Assembly (NCBI RefSeq): GCF_963678635.1
Contig: NC_087064.1
Coordinates: forward strand, 34,448,369 to 34,512,368
From: Symsagittifera roscoffensis
Taxonomy: Eukaryota > Xenacoelomorpha > Acoela > Convolutidae
Direction: 5' to 3'
Length of the DNA stretch: 64,000 nucleotides
A model generated the notes under the pieces. That model was given only the letters and a program-made list of their open reading frames with translations, was not told the origin of the DNA and searched no databases. The translations under genes were made by a program, and so were the position numbers. Shown here one piece after another: positions 52,691 to 64,000 of this stretch (position 1 is its first letter; the number at the start of each line of letters is the position of its first letter).

Positions 52691-55600
52691 AATAGAAGGG
52701 TGACTTTCAGAACCAAGGCAGTGTAATGTGAGGATTGTTTGCTTTGTTATCATGAAGATTGTGGTGACATTTCGGATGAGGACTAGAAAGGCATATCAGA
52801 AATGTTTTGGTTCTGCAAATTGTGCAATGAGAGGCGTGAATGTGATAAAAGATAACAGGCGTGAAGCTTTTCCTATGATTCCTGGACAATATTGTAAGGA
52901 CTGCTAAAGGCGACCCGAGCGTGGTATTACAAGCTGCCAACAAATTGCATCCTAACGTACAATTTACACTTGAAACACCAAATGAGAACGGTGACTTGTC
53001 TTTTTTAGACATGAATAAAAATGTAGATGGCAACACGCAAATTAAATAAGGATGGTACCAAAAACCAACGGATACTGGCACGCTTCTAAATTTCAGAAGT
53101 TGAGCGCTACTGCAGTACAAGAGAAGAAAAATAGAGGGTACGGAGCATAGGATTTTTAGTAGCACATCTACATGGAAAATTTACCATAATGCAACGGAAG
53201 AAAAATCTGTGCTGAGATGCGCGAAAGTCTGTGCTGAGATGTGTGAAAAGAGGACATCAATGGAAGGAAAATCTGTGCTGAGATGCGCGAAAGTCTGTGC
53301 TGAGATGTGTGAAAAGAGGTGAAAAACGAGTAGGATTAAGGTAACTGACGCCTGCCAGTCGTTAATAGGTACTTTTTCTACGCTCCGTCGCTGTGTAGTA
53401 TTTGGGCGAATGTTACAAATAGAAGGGTGACTTTCAGAACCAAGGCAGTGTAATGTGAGGATTGTTTGCTTTGTTATCATGAAGATTGTGGTGACATTTC
53501 GGATGAGGACTAGAAAGGCATATCAGAAATGTTTTGGTTCTGCAAATTGTGCAATGAGAGGCGTGAATGTGATAAAAGATAACAGGCGTGAAGCTTTTCC
53601 TATGATTCCTGGACAATATTGTAAGGACTGCTAAAGGCGACACGAGCGTGGTATTACAAGCTGCCAACAAATTGCATCCTAACGTACAATTTACACTTGA
53701 AACACCAAATGAGAACGGTGACTTGTCTTTTTTAGACATGAATAAAAATGTAGATGGCAACACGCAAATTAAATAAGGATGGTACCAAAAACCAACGGAT
53801 ACTGGCACGCTTCTAAATTTCAGAAGTTGAGCGCTACTGCAGTACAAGAGAAGAAAAATAGAGGGTACGGAGCATAGGATTTTTAGTAGCACATCTACAT
53901 GGAAAATTTACCATAATGCAATGGAAGAAAAATCTGTGCTGAGATGCGCGAAAGTCTGTGCTGAGATGTGTGAAAAGAGGTGAAAAACGAGTAGGATTAA
54001 GGTAACTGACGCCTGCCAGTCGTTAATAGGTACTTTTTCTACGCTCCGTCGCTGTGTAGTATTTGGGCGAATGTTACAAATAGAAGGGTGACTTTCAGAA
54101 CCAAGGCAGTGTAATGTGAGGATTGTTTGCTTTGTTATCATGAAGATTGTGGTGACATTTCGGATGAGGACTAGAAAGGCATATCAGAAATGTTTTGGTT
54201 CTGCAAATTGTGCAATGAGAGGCGTGAATGTGATAAAAGATAACAGGCGTGAAGCTTTTCCTATGATTCCTGGACAATATTGTAAGGACTGCTAAAGGCG
54301 ACCCGAGCGTGGTATTACAAGCTGCCAACAAATTGCATCCTAACGTACAATTTACACTTGAAACACCAAATGAGAACGGTGACTTGTCTTTTTTAGACAT
54401 GAATAAAAATGTAGATGGCAACACGCAAATTAAATAAGGATGGTACCAAAAACCAACGGATACTGGCACGCTTCTAAATTTCAGAAGTTGAGCGCTACTG
54501 CAGTACAAGAGAAGAAAAATAGAGGGTACGGAGCATAGGATTTTTAGTAGCACATCTACATGGAAAATTTACCATAATGCAACGGAAGAAAAATCTGTGC
54601 TGAGATGCGCGAAAGTCTGTGCTGAGATGTGTGAAAAGAGGACATCAATGGAAGGAAAATCTGTGCTGAGATGCGCGAAAGTCTGTGCTGAGATGTGTGA
54701 AAAGAGGTGAAAAACGAGTAGGATTAAGGTAACTGACGCCTGCCAGTCGTTAATAGGTACTTTTTCTACGCTCCGTCGCTGTGTAGTATTTGGGCGAATG
54801 TTACAAATAGAAGGGTGACTTTCAGAACCAAGGCAGTGTAATGTGAGGATTGTTTGCTTTGTTATCATGAAGATTGTGGTGACATTTCGGATGAGGACTA
54901 GAAAGGCATATCAGAAATGTTTTGGTTCTGCAAATTGTGCAATGAGAGGCGTGAATGTGATAAAAGATAACAGGCGTGAAGCTTTTCCTATGATTCCTGG
55001 ACAATATTGTAAGGACTGCTAAAGGCGACCCGAGCGTGGTATTACAAGCTGCCAACAAATTGCATCCTAACGTACAATTTACACTTGAAACACCAAATGA
55101 GAACGGTGACTTGTCTTTTTTAGACATGAATAAAAATGTAGATGGCAACACGCAAATTAAATAAGGATGGTACCAAAAACCAACGGATACTGGCACGCTT
55201 CTAAATTTCAGAAGTTGAGCGCTACTGCAGTACAAGAGAAGAAAAATAGAGGGTACGGAGCATAGGATTTTTAGTAGCACATCTACATGGAAAATTTACC
55301 ATAATGCAATGGAAGAAAAATCTGTGCTGAGATGCGCGAAAGTCTGTGCTGAGATGTGTGAAAAGAGGTGAAAAACGAGTAGGATTAAGGTAACTGACGC
55401 CTGCCAGTCGTTAATAGGTACTTTTTCTACGCTCCGTCGCTGTGTAGTATTTGGGCGAATGTTACAAATAGAAGGGTGACTTTCAGAACCAAGGCAGTGT
55501 AATGTGAGGATTGTTTGCTTTGTTATCATGAAGATTGTGGTGACATTTCGGATGAGGACTAGAAAGGCATATCAGAAATGTTTTGGTTCTGCAAATTGTG

Positions 55601-56793
55601 CAATGAGAGGCGTGAATGTGATAAAAGATAACAGGCGTGAAGCTTTTCCTATGATTCCTGGACAATATTGTAAGGACTGCTAAAGGCGACCCGAGCGTGG
55701 TATTACAAGCTGCCAACAAATTGCATCCTAACGTACAATTTACACTTGAAACACCAAATGAGAACGGTGACTTGTCTTTTTTAGACATGAATAAAAATGT
55801 AGATGGCAACACGCAAATTAAATAAGGATGGTACCAAAAACCAACGGATACTGGCACGCTTCTAAATTTCAGAAGTTGAGCGCTACTGCAGTACAAGAGA
55901 AGAAAAATAGAGGGTACGGAGCATAGGATTTTTAGTAGCACATCTACATGGAAAATTTACCATAATGCAACGGAAGAAAAATCTGTGCTGAGATGCGCGA
56001 AAGTCTGTGCTGAGATGTGTGAAAAGAGGACATCAATGGAAGGAAAATCTGTGCTGAGATGCGCGAAAGTCTGTGCTGAGATGTGTGAAAAGAGGTGAAA
56101 AACGAGTAGGATTAAGGTAACTGACGCCTGCCAGTCGTTAATAGGTACTTTTTCTACGCTCCGTCGCTGTGTAGTATTTGGGCGAATGTTACAAATAGAA
56201 GGGTGACTTTCAGAACCAAGGCAGTGTAATGTGAGGATTGTTTGCTTTGTTATCATGAAGATTGTGGTGACATTTCGGATGAGGACTAGAAAGGCATATC
56301 AGAAATGTTTTGGTTCTGCAAATTGTGCAATGAGAGGCGTGAATGTGATAAAAGATAACAGGCGTGAAGCTTTTCCTATGATTCCTGGACAATATTGTAA
56401 GGACTGCTAAAGGCGACCCGAGCGTGGTATTACAAGCTGCCAACAAATTGCATCCTAATGTACAATTTACACTTGAAACACCAAATGAGAACGGTGACTT
56501 GTCTTTTTTAGACATGAATAAAAATGTAGATGGCAACACGCAAATTAAATAAGGATGGTACCAAAAACCAACGGATACTGGCACGCTTCTAAATTTCAGA
56601 AGTTGAGCGCTACTGCAGTACAAGAGAAGAAAAATAGAGGGTACGGAGCATAGGATTTTTAGTAGCACATCTACATGGAAAATTTACCATAATGCAACGG
56701 AAGAAAAATCTGTGCTGAGATGCGCGAAAGTCTGTGCTGAGATGTGTGAAAAGAGGACATCAATGGAAGGAAAATCTGTGCTGAGATGCGTGA
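52591..56793 (+). repeat. Six-unit tandem array, alternating 727 and 661 bases, starting inside the 3' LTR
   Basis: Units start at GGTGAAAAACGAGTAGG: 52,591, 53,318, 53,979, 54,706, 55,367 and 56,094 (spacing 727, 661, 727, 661, 727, last ~700). The long form has an extra 66-base duplication ending 'gtgaaaagaggacatcaatg'. Units 2 and 4 also share the private word 'gcaatggaag', so the repeating block is a 1,388-base pair of units. Unit contents: 100 bases of LTR end, a PHD-finger-like fragment, a PLE RT tail, then 24-base 'tctgtgctgagatg' repeats. Short homology (GTGAAAA) at the unit junction suggests how it formed. Confidence 0.93.
52691..53180 (+). pseudogene. PHD-finger-like fragment followed by Penelope-like RT C-terminal fragment (first of six copies)
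   Basis: Immediately after the LTR the plus strand codes for CEDCLLCYHEDCGDIS, an in-frame stop, then KGISEMFWFCKLCNER: the C-x2-C, H-x2-C, W-x-C-x2-C order of a PHD finger as found in several transposon proteins. From about 52,890 another frame codes for DPSVVLQAANKLHPNVQFT, GDLSFLDMNKNVDGN, WYQKPTDTGTLLNF, wording typical of the end of PLE reverse transcriptases (the F-L-D block and Y-x-K-P-T-x-T). Several stops show it is dead. The same content repeats in the five following units. No GIY-YIG nuclease was found downstream. Confidence 0.65.
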
Positions 56794-58769
56794 AATGTGT
56801 TTTGAAATTGTTCGTTCATTCTTTGTTAAGTTACTCTTTTCTATAATTTCGAGATAACTGAAAGCAATAAAACAGGTCGGTAACTTTCGATATCGCTTTT
56901 GTCCTACTTTTTCTGAGGTGGACTAATGAGTCATATTTTCCGATATTCGGGAAAAAATACTTGTTTAAAGGATTTTTTTCGAATGATTTGAGGGATGGAA
57001 TGTGATAAAATTTGGTATTCACAAACAGAAAAGGAGGCAAGTCGTCAGTGCCTTTGCTTCTATTTAAGTTAAAAGAAACACATATCGCAGATTTCTGTAT
57101 CTAAAAAGTCCATACTTTGTAAATTGTTGGTATTGACTTGACTTCTGCATTGTTTGTCTCGGTATAAGAAGAAGATTTGACATACACGGAGGTAAAAATA
57201 AAATGAAAACAATGCCGATTTTGTTTCGTCACAGTCCGTTTTTTTTAATTTTAATGAATTGTAATCGGTAAAACTGGCTTCCAAAAGGCCCTTAAAAATT
57301 CAAAAACTCTCAGTGGACCTTTCCGCTGCTGAGTTTTGCTCAAAAACTCTTTCATCTGTTTCAGCAAGCTCTTCTGTTTTTAACAAAAAAACTTAACTTT
57401 ATTGTGAAACTCATCGTGCTTTTTGCCAGACGTGTTCGAACATTTCATTATATATGACGTTGATTGACTAATCCAAGGTGGTAAAGATGTTCAATTCTTG
57501 ATTCTTTGGGGTATACTTTTTGCAAGAAAAAACACAACTACTTGTACTAATGTTTAACAATGACATTTGGATTCGACCAGCAAAGTATGATACGGCTTTT
57601 CAAAATTTAGTTGATATAATCATTTGTAATCTCCCTAGCAACAGCTTAGTGTGTATTTTGACATAATCAAGTTTATACAGGTACGACGACTCAAAAATGA
57701 ATTTCATTTTAATATGGTATTGAATTTACAATTTCGTGAATTTGTTTTGATCGCCAATTTTTTGAATAACACTTACTTAGATATTTTTGCTAACACAATC
57801 AAAGCAAGTATACCAGTAGCAGCGGTGTCGAAATCGACTTTCTAAATTAGATGAATTTTCTCAATATATGTTTGCAAGCACGTCTCAACTAGATTTTGAG
57901 AAGTGCTACTACTCCAGTCTTTCGTAGGAAAAGTGAAATCTCAAAAATTAAGCCATCACACAAAGATTTCAGTTTCGAAATTGCTGTAAACATCTGATTT
58001 GATTCATCATAGTTTAGTGCGTATTGATTGTTTGCTGGGGGTACATAACAAGGATTTGCTATTTTTTTCTATAAGCTTTAGTCACAATTCATGCTAAAGC
58101 GGAACCAATTGTGTAAAATCCTAAATCTGTCTTTACTGACAACAAAAGCTTAAATAACGTATATCATAGTTCCATTGCATTTTTCGACCAATTTTTGATT
58201 TACCATCTAATCTAAAACAGAAGTATCCAACTTAAAAAAAGCTTTTCGTCCGATATTTCATTAGATAGCGATGTTTCCGATAGGCTAATAGTATCTGCAG
58301 AATTAAACATCAAAACAATTTAAAAAATTCGTCTGCGGGTCATTCCTTGGTCTAACAACTGTAGTCTTTTCAGTTAGCATTTTTTCTTGTTCTTCTTTAT
58401 CTGACGATTTTGAAACAAAAGTTGCATTTTCCCTCCAAATATTAAAGTTCATATGTTTTGAGCATAGACGCGCGAGCTTGTAATTAATGAACTGTGTACA
58501 ATTTTCGAATCTTGACTAACAATTGCCTTGATCTCTCAAGATCTGCATCGATTTTTCTGAGTCTACCAAATGATGAAATCTCATTTAAGTTAGACCCATT
58601 GAATCTATACACTCGCTTTATGCTTTTGCTTATTGTTCAAAAGTTTTTGCTCGGTCTGTTTTTTCATTTCCACTTAAACTTTTTGTATTTCGGTATGCCA
58701 CTGAAACAGAGATCAAAAGTATATTCAGTAAATGATTTAAGCACGCCAGAGTATTTAGCTTTGGGAGCA
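56794..58769. other. AT-rich DNA, nothing recognised
   Basis: No conserved frame, no tandem repeat and no tRNA-like block noticed on either strand between the tandem array and the fragment at 58.8 kb. Confidence 0.4.
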
Positions 58770-59040
58770 GTGGACTATGATTTAGAGACTGCATAACAGA
58801 CATGGCTTTTTCCAGGTTGTCCATCAATTCTTCCATACCGCGAATAAAGTACTCGTGACAATTCCCAGACCCAGTTTCGCACCAGAAATTGAGCATCTAT
58901 TGCACATGGTTTTGACATTGGAGACTCTTTCCAGGAGTTTGAGCTCTGTCGATGAGTACCCCCATGCAATGGCTGTGTGTCCACTTGTCGAAGGTCTCGC
59001 ACATCAACCAGTTCTCCTCGGTTTACTGTGCACAAACTAA
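58770..59040 (-). pseudogene. Decayed coding fragment with a PHD-like Cys/His segment
   Basis: On the minus strand a stretch reads WLMCETFDKWTHSHCMGV, recalling the C-x2-C...W-x-H-x2-C part of a PHD finger (one Cys replaced), followed after a stop by CETGSGNCHEYFIRGMEELM. No start, no intact end. Probably a transposon relic related in type, not in sequence, to the fragment at 52.7 kb. Confidence 0.3.
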
Positions 59041-59139
59041 GCACGATTCTGGTTGCTGCTAAGCTAGTATTGTGGGGCATATTTGTTTGAAAACCAAGTA
59101 ATTAAAAAGTATTGCTAAAAATACTAGCATGTAACGCAA

Positions 59140-60290
59140 CTCTGATGCTTCCGATTTGTGACGACCCATACAAAACCGTTTATTTTAAAAACGAGATCTG
59201 TATCTTTTGATTGTAATCTAACAGCAACCGATTAAAGAGATGGTGGTTTCAAATTTCGTTAAGTTTTTTCATGCAAGTTTTTTTGTTTAATTCCAATTTT
59301 GAAAAAAAAAAAGAAATATTTTGAAGTTTTTTATATCTGAGTTGTTTGAAAAAACAAAAAATGTATAAAAAACGTCACCTCGGGAACTGAAAGCAATTGA
59401 GCAGTCGCATTTGTACGTAGGATTTGCAGCTTCTGAAACTGCTCTCACCGTACCCAGCTACAGCGTTGTGAATTTCAACTTTTGAGAAACTTCAAAATTG
59501 AGCTTTAAAAAATTTGAAAAAAAACAAAAATACAAGGTCATATTTAAAAAACAACAGAAATATGTGCAGTAATATTCGAAGGCAATATTTGCAACCTCTG
59601 TGATTACTATGACAGCCCCCAACTACTGTTCGGAATTTCAAACTTTGAATAAAATTTTCAATTTAAAATTTCTGAAAAACTTTTGAAAAAGTCAAAAAAA
59701 CGTCATGTCTGAAAAATTTCCAAAAATTGAGCCGACAGACTTAAAGGAAAGATTCGCAATTTCTAACTTTACTCTGACAGTCCTACAAACAAAAATGGGA
59801 ACTCAATCTTAATTCAGCTTTTTTTGAAAATGTTTTGAAAAAATTACAAAAACTGTCATATCTCGAAAACTACAAAAATTGAAGCACCCAAGTTTGGAGG
59901 TACAGTTCGCCAATCCAGGGACTACACTGACAGGGTCACACTAAAAAAGGGAACATGAAATTTTCTAAAGTTTTATTAACTTTTTTCTTAGAAATTTTTA
60001 AGCAAGACCTAACATAGGCCCTATCTCGGAAATTAGGAGCAAGTGAGCAGTCGTATTTGATTGAAAAAGTCAAAACTTCTGAAATTTGAAAATCTTTGTT
60101 GCTTATTTCAAACTCAGTGAAATAAACACTGAAGTCATGCAAAAAAACTGAAAATTTTTTTTAAGTATGGCAACATACAATAGAGCCTAAACGTGGTAAA
60201 AAATCCTTTGTTCAGCCTGCAAAATAAATATTTTGAAATAAATTAAGCATGGCGAGATAGTGAAGCCTGCATTTGAATATATATTAGATT
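59140..60290. repeat. Second ~165-base tandem array, five diverged units
   Basis: Core words like 'gagcagtcgcatttgtacg' recur at 59,399, 59,567, 59,727, 59,883 and 60,047 (spacing 156-168), with 'ctctgacag' phrases between. It opens ('gcatgtaacgcaac') and closes ('gcgagatagtgaagcctgca' at about 60,250) with the same blocks as the array at 20.8-22.3 kb in the same orientation. Confidence 0.65.
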
Positions 60291-61379
60291 TCTGTTAAGA
60301 ATATAGATTTAGCCAATAATGGCAAGAGTCGGTGACCCTGACTTTCATGTTTTTTTTTCCATTTCAGTTTCTAGGTGTTAGTGTCCTCGTACTGATAGTT
60401 TGGTCTGCAGTTTTGCCATAGGTAATTCAGCAGGCGGGCTTTGGGAGCGATTAGTTTGTAGAAACCAACGTTAGTAGAAATGTTGTTGACAAATTTGGAG
60501 GTTCGATGCCAGAAGTCTTAATCGGCAATTGACTTCTTCACTCTAGGCCTGACAATGTTAGGTCGTTTTCGGGCTAGTTCTGTAGATTCCTTCTCTGAAA
60601 CAGACCATTTTAGCATTATCTACCTTTTAAAATTTACATAAACATTTGGGTAGAAATAGAAGTTCTAGTTGTTAACTGAGAACATTTAGTTGGTAGCAAT
60701 TCGATATATGGTCTCACCTAATTGTAAAATTGCCTAATCAATGTTATTGGCAGCACCATTCAATCGACCAAATGAAAGCAAAGACTGAAAGGGGGGAAAA
60801 ACAATGAATCCATTTTTTAAAAAAATTTTTGACGATAATTTAGTGCCAAAAGCTGAATACCCTTAATTTCTTCAATGAGTTTGCACGGTCAAACTCCTAG
60901 TGGCTGAGATGATCAGTCATATGATCTAATTCGACAGGAAAACAATTCTCGAGTACAGAACAGATATTTGAAGTTATATTGACACCTGTCACCAGCACAA
61001 GACAATGTACGTACTGAAAAACAGTGGTTGTGCAAAAATCATTATTGAAAAGGGACCAAGTTAACATCTCCCCCCCCCCCCCCCCGCCCCCAATCCATTT
61101 AGGGGTGAGGATGTTAACTTGGTTCTGAGTTCGAGTTTTCAGCCAATCAGAATAGATCATTTTACATGCAGCGCTAAGTGGATTTAAATAAAAATGAACA
61201 ATGGGGTGGAGGATCTTAACTTGGTCTATTTGGGGGAGAGGATGTTAACTTGATCCTTGGAAAGAAAACTCAACCCCTAAGAAACAGATTGAAATTGGGA
61301 GGCTGAGTTTATAGAAGAAAAGGTCACTTGAAAGCTCAGGTAGGTTATCAATTTCCTTTGGTCTTCGCTTTCGTTTTTT
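60291..61379. other. AT-rich DNA with a C-tract and short repeated words
   Basis: No gene seen. A run of C broken by one G lies at 61,071-61,091. The word GGATGTTAACTTGG or its complement occurs at about 61,060, 61,110, 61,212 and 61,240 around it, giving a local inverted/direct repeat cluster. Confidence 0.4.
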
Positions 61380-62110
61380 CAATTGAACGGTACAATTGAA
61401 CGGTTGTCTTGCACTATTGATAAAAGTTCAGCAAACAACACCAGGCTTCCATCAACCTCTGAATTAAAACAGAGATTCGTAATTTTTAATTGTCTTGCCA
61501 AGTTACTTCAATTTATGATATTGGCAATTTCCGAAACTGACAACTTCAGTTCATCTACAATTTTCTCCTACCCAAGTTTGGTGTGTTTCACAACCGTCGC
61601 AAGGATTAAATTGGCTAAATTTGCAAAACAGTTAGTCTAGCCAGATACAATTTTAACACTTTTAGCACATTAAAATTGACACCATATGTGTTGGCCCACA
61701 ACATCTAAATCCATAACGAATCAGTTGGGTAGTTATAGAGTCCATTCCAATAAAAGTCTGGGACAATAAAAAAGTTTCCAGCTTCAGCCAGCGGTTTGAT
61801 GTAGTTATCGTTTTTGCCGATGTGGCAAAGAAGGGAATTACACGAAGATTGTCAATCTACTGTTTCACGAGACCGCAGATCCAAGCACGAACAAAAGTGA
61901 TTGGAGCCAGGAGGCGGGGATAAAAGAAGACTTGGTGCCTTTTAACGACGCAGTCTCTTCCGGAGTAGTTATTTTGCAAACAACCCTGCTTTCAAATTAT
62001 CTACAGCTTCTTTAGCTCCTTAAATGCTGCTTTTTTAACTTGTTTGAAGAGCGGAAGTCTTGCTCTTCGTAACAGTCTTTCAATCAATTCACATGTGAGG
62101 TTAAGAAAAA
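61380..62110 (-). pseudogene. Decayed coding region, probably retroelement
   Basis: Minus-strand pieces keep coding character across stops and frame changes: ELIERLLRRARLPLFKQVKK, TPEETASLKGTKSSFIPASW, ILATVVKHTKLG then EKIVDELKLSVSEIANII, and LKITNLCFNSEVDGSLVLF then LLSIVQDNRSIVPFN. The helical, unspecific wording would suit a Gag-type protein, but I cannot name the family. Confidence 0.35.
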
Positions 62111-64000
62111 AAGGTCCGATAACTATTGACTCAAGAGCCAGGGACACTATCTTTTCTGCTTTTGTACCTCAATCAGCCATAGCCGATGAGCGGTTTGCTT
62201 GTGACATGAATTCATGAGTGCACTACAGCTCAAAGGCCACTAAAAAATATTCACCCACTCTAGATAGAAAAAATTAGGCTTCCATGTCTAGTTCACTAAA
62301 TTGCTAAGATATGCGAACGCCATCAAAAACAAGGTTGGGACATTAGGTAATCACTTTTTTTATTATACTGTGTATATTTGATCCATTTCAGATGGAACAA
62401 CCAAAAACTCGCCAAATTTCGACATAATCAGATTAAAAGCGCTCAAGTAATTAACTTCTTCAGACGCTCACATCAGGACAACAACTCTTGAAATAACTCC
62501 AGACACGATCAAGTTATTTAGCTATAACTCAAGAAATTTTTAAAGTAGCGCTCAAGAATTTTTGGATGATCAGTTCAATTCAGTTGGAAAGCTCCCCAAT
62601 CAGGTTGGAAACAAGTTCAGTTAAACTGGTGAAACTTGCTACAGAGTCTCGTATTTTTGTAACCAGTCGTTGTGTTCTCTGTCTGGAACAAGACAACTCT
62701 ACTCAAGTAAGATACTTACAAACAATTGGCAGATACAATATGACTCTTGTCTGATTTCTATTGATTTTCCTGTTGACCTGATTTCTGATTCTTTTCTTTC
62801 AGTTTCCGCAAAGTAATTGAGCATGACAGGGCCAATTAGCAACTTTAAATCAAAAGAAATTAAACTTCCTTTATAGGATCATTTTTTTTTATCGGATCTG
62901 CTGTTTTTCCCAACCCTTCGACATTTTTTTGTTAGAAGCCAATCGATTTTGTTAAAACTTTTCATGTGTTTAGATGAGTTTATCTGTTCAGAACCAACTT
63001 CAACAATTTTGTTTGACATAATAGGTCCAAGAAAAAGCATTTTATTTTAAGAGAGTCAGCATTTCGATCCTTTTACCCAGCTTTTTCCTGTCGGCACAGA
63101 ACAAATTCGAACATCTCCAGATATAACTCAAATTTTCTATCAAAATTGATAACACCGTCTAGCTACAACAGCGCAGTTTCGTATGATAGCCTGCTCAATA
63201 TTACTTCTTTTGAGTTTTGAAACACTCCTGGCGCTCAAGCCAGACCCATTGGTAGTCTTTTCCACTTATAGAAAACCATCGGCGTGAAAAAGGTTGTAAG
63301 AGTTTATCAGTCTTCATCTAGTGATATTTAGAAATGACAAGAAATAGTATCAAGGTTCAAGAAGACATGTAGTATTTCAGTGAGTTAATCCATCGTAGGG
63401 GCCAGCTTGGCCGTTTGATCTGATTGATTGTTTAGTCATCTAAAATCAACTATTATGAAAACCGTCTTTATTCTTTCCGAGTCTAGATAGAGCTGCCCTA
63501 TTCGAGAAGGTTGGTTTAACTAGGTCGCCTTTTTAACAATGTTCCAGAAATTTTTTTTTGGTTTTTTTTTCAAAGTTTGTACTTTCGCGTGCCCACCGAA
63601 AAGTTTTGCGCTGACTTTTGATTTGATTTTGTGTTTGATTCCATCTGAAACTCCTCAGTTTAGTGAACTGCCTGAAAAAAACTGGTTTAGTCTGTGAAAC
63701 ATCATCTGTACTTTTCTTTCTTGTGGTGACAATTATGCACCATTAATCGTGGCTGCTAATACTGCGGTCGTTCCTTGCTAATTAAGAGTCCGTTAACTTG
63801 AATCATCTGATTGCAAAAATTGATGTAATATGCAAATTGCTTTCCTGGTATGTAATATTAGCTTAAGCTGGCATGTTCTATTTTACTGAAAATGTTTTCT
63901 TTTGCTGACACTTATCATTGAATCAGCGTACGTAGGGCCATGTTTTCTTCATTTTCTTGTATGCACTTAAATAAAGCTTCTTGGCTGTTGCGAGTGCATT
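62111..64000. other. AT-rich DNA, nothing recognised
   Basis: No conserved reading frame, repeat or structural RNA was noticed to the end of the window. Confidence 0.4.

Noticed and set aside
52707-56668. A 152-codon minus-strand frame with a hydrophobic N-terminus (MLLKILCSVPSIFLLLY) open in all six tandem units
   Set aside because: It is antisense to the PHD/PLE remains, and the units are almost identical, so it being open six times is a single observation. No start context or family match.
61060-61260. Regulatory array of GGATGTTAACTTGG words
   Set aside because: Only four imperfect copies around a C-tract with no gene nearby; kept as a low-value note in the feature list.
1-64000. CRISPR arrays, riboswitches, bacterial operons
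   Set aside because: The window is animal nuclear DNA; no spacer-repeat pattern or prokaryotic signals were seen.

Overview
This is nuclear DNA from an animal, most likely a marine or aquatic invertebrate; no particular phylum can be fixed from the sequence. The evidence is intron-split genes with GT/AG borders whose products match conserved metazoan proteins (a distal-appendage/centriolar SCLT1 and a FYVE/WD40 WDFY1/2), an AT-rich background, tRNA-derived short repeats in the introns, and several classes of retroelement (Ty3/gypsy-like LTR, Penelope-like, LINE).

Left third (1-28.7 kb, minus strand): an unrecognised gene runs off the left edge (1-457). A WDFY1/2 homologue follows in 8 exons (8,832 down to 2,970). 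An SCLT1 homologue follows in 16 exons (28,743 down to 9,153); its exons join in frame to 686 codons plus stop. The SCLT1 stop lies only about 320 bases upstream of the WDFY start on the same strand, so operon-style or read-through expression is possible. Introns are filled with small terminal-inverted-repeat elements, tRNA-like sequences, a hAT-type MITE with a perfect 8-base target duplication, a ~165-base tandem array and a decayed retroelement.

Middle (28.1-34.4 kb): a ~2.5 kb segment is repeated in tandem, two complete copies plus a third with an internal deletion. Each full copy carries SCLT1 exons 1-3 and a decayed Penelope-like element (PLE), so the 5' end of SCLT1 is duplicated.

Right-centre (34,398-52,690): an 18.3 kb, GC-richer Ty3/gypsy-type LTR retrotransposon with ~870-880 base LTRs that are almost identical. 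It has a 3 kb leader full of ACCCTCCG motifs, a two-frame Gag, separate PR, RT-RNase H and INT reading frames each offset by -1, a C-terminal macro-domain-like module after integrase, and downstream a pair of unknown ORFs (255 and 674 aa) where an envelope gene would sit. This is the best candidate for a previously undescribed system in the window.

Right (52.6-64 kb): directly after the 3' LTR comes a six-unit tandem array alternating 727 and 661 bases. Each unit begins with the last 100 bases of the LTR and continues with a decayed PHD-finger-like stretch and the end of a PLE reverse transcriptase. The remaining ~7 kb is AT-rich, with a second ~165-base array and decayed coding fragments but no intact gene that I can support.
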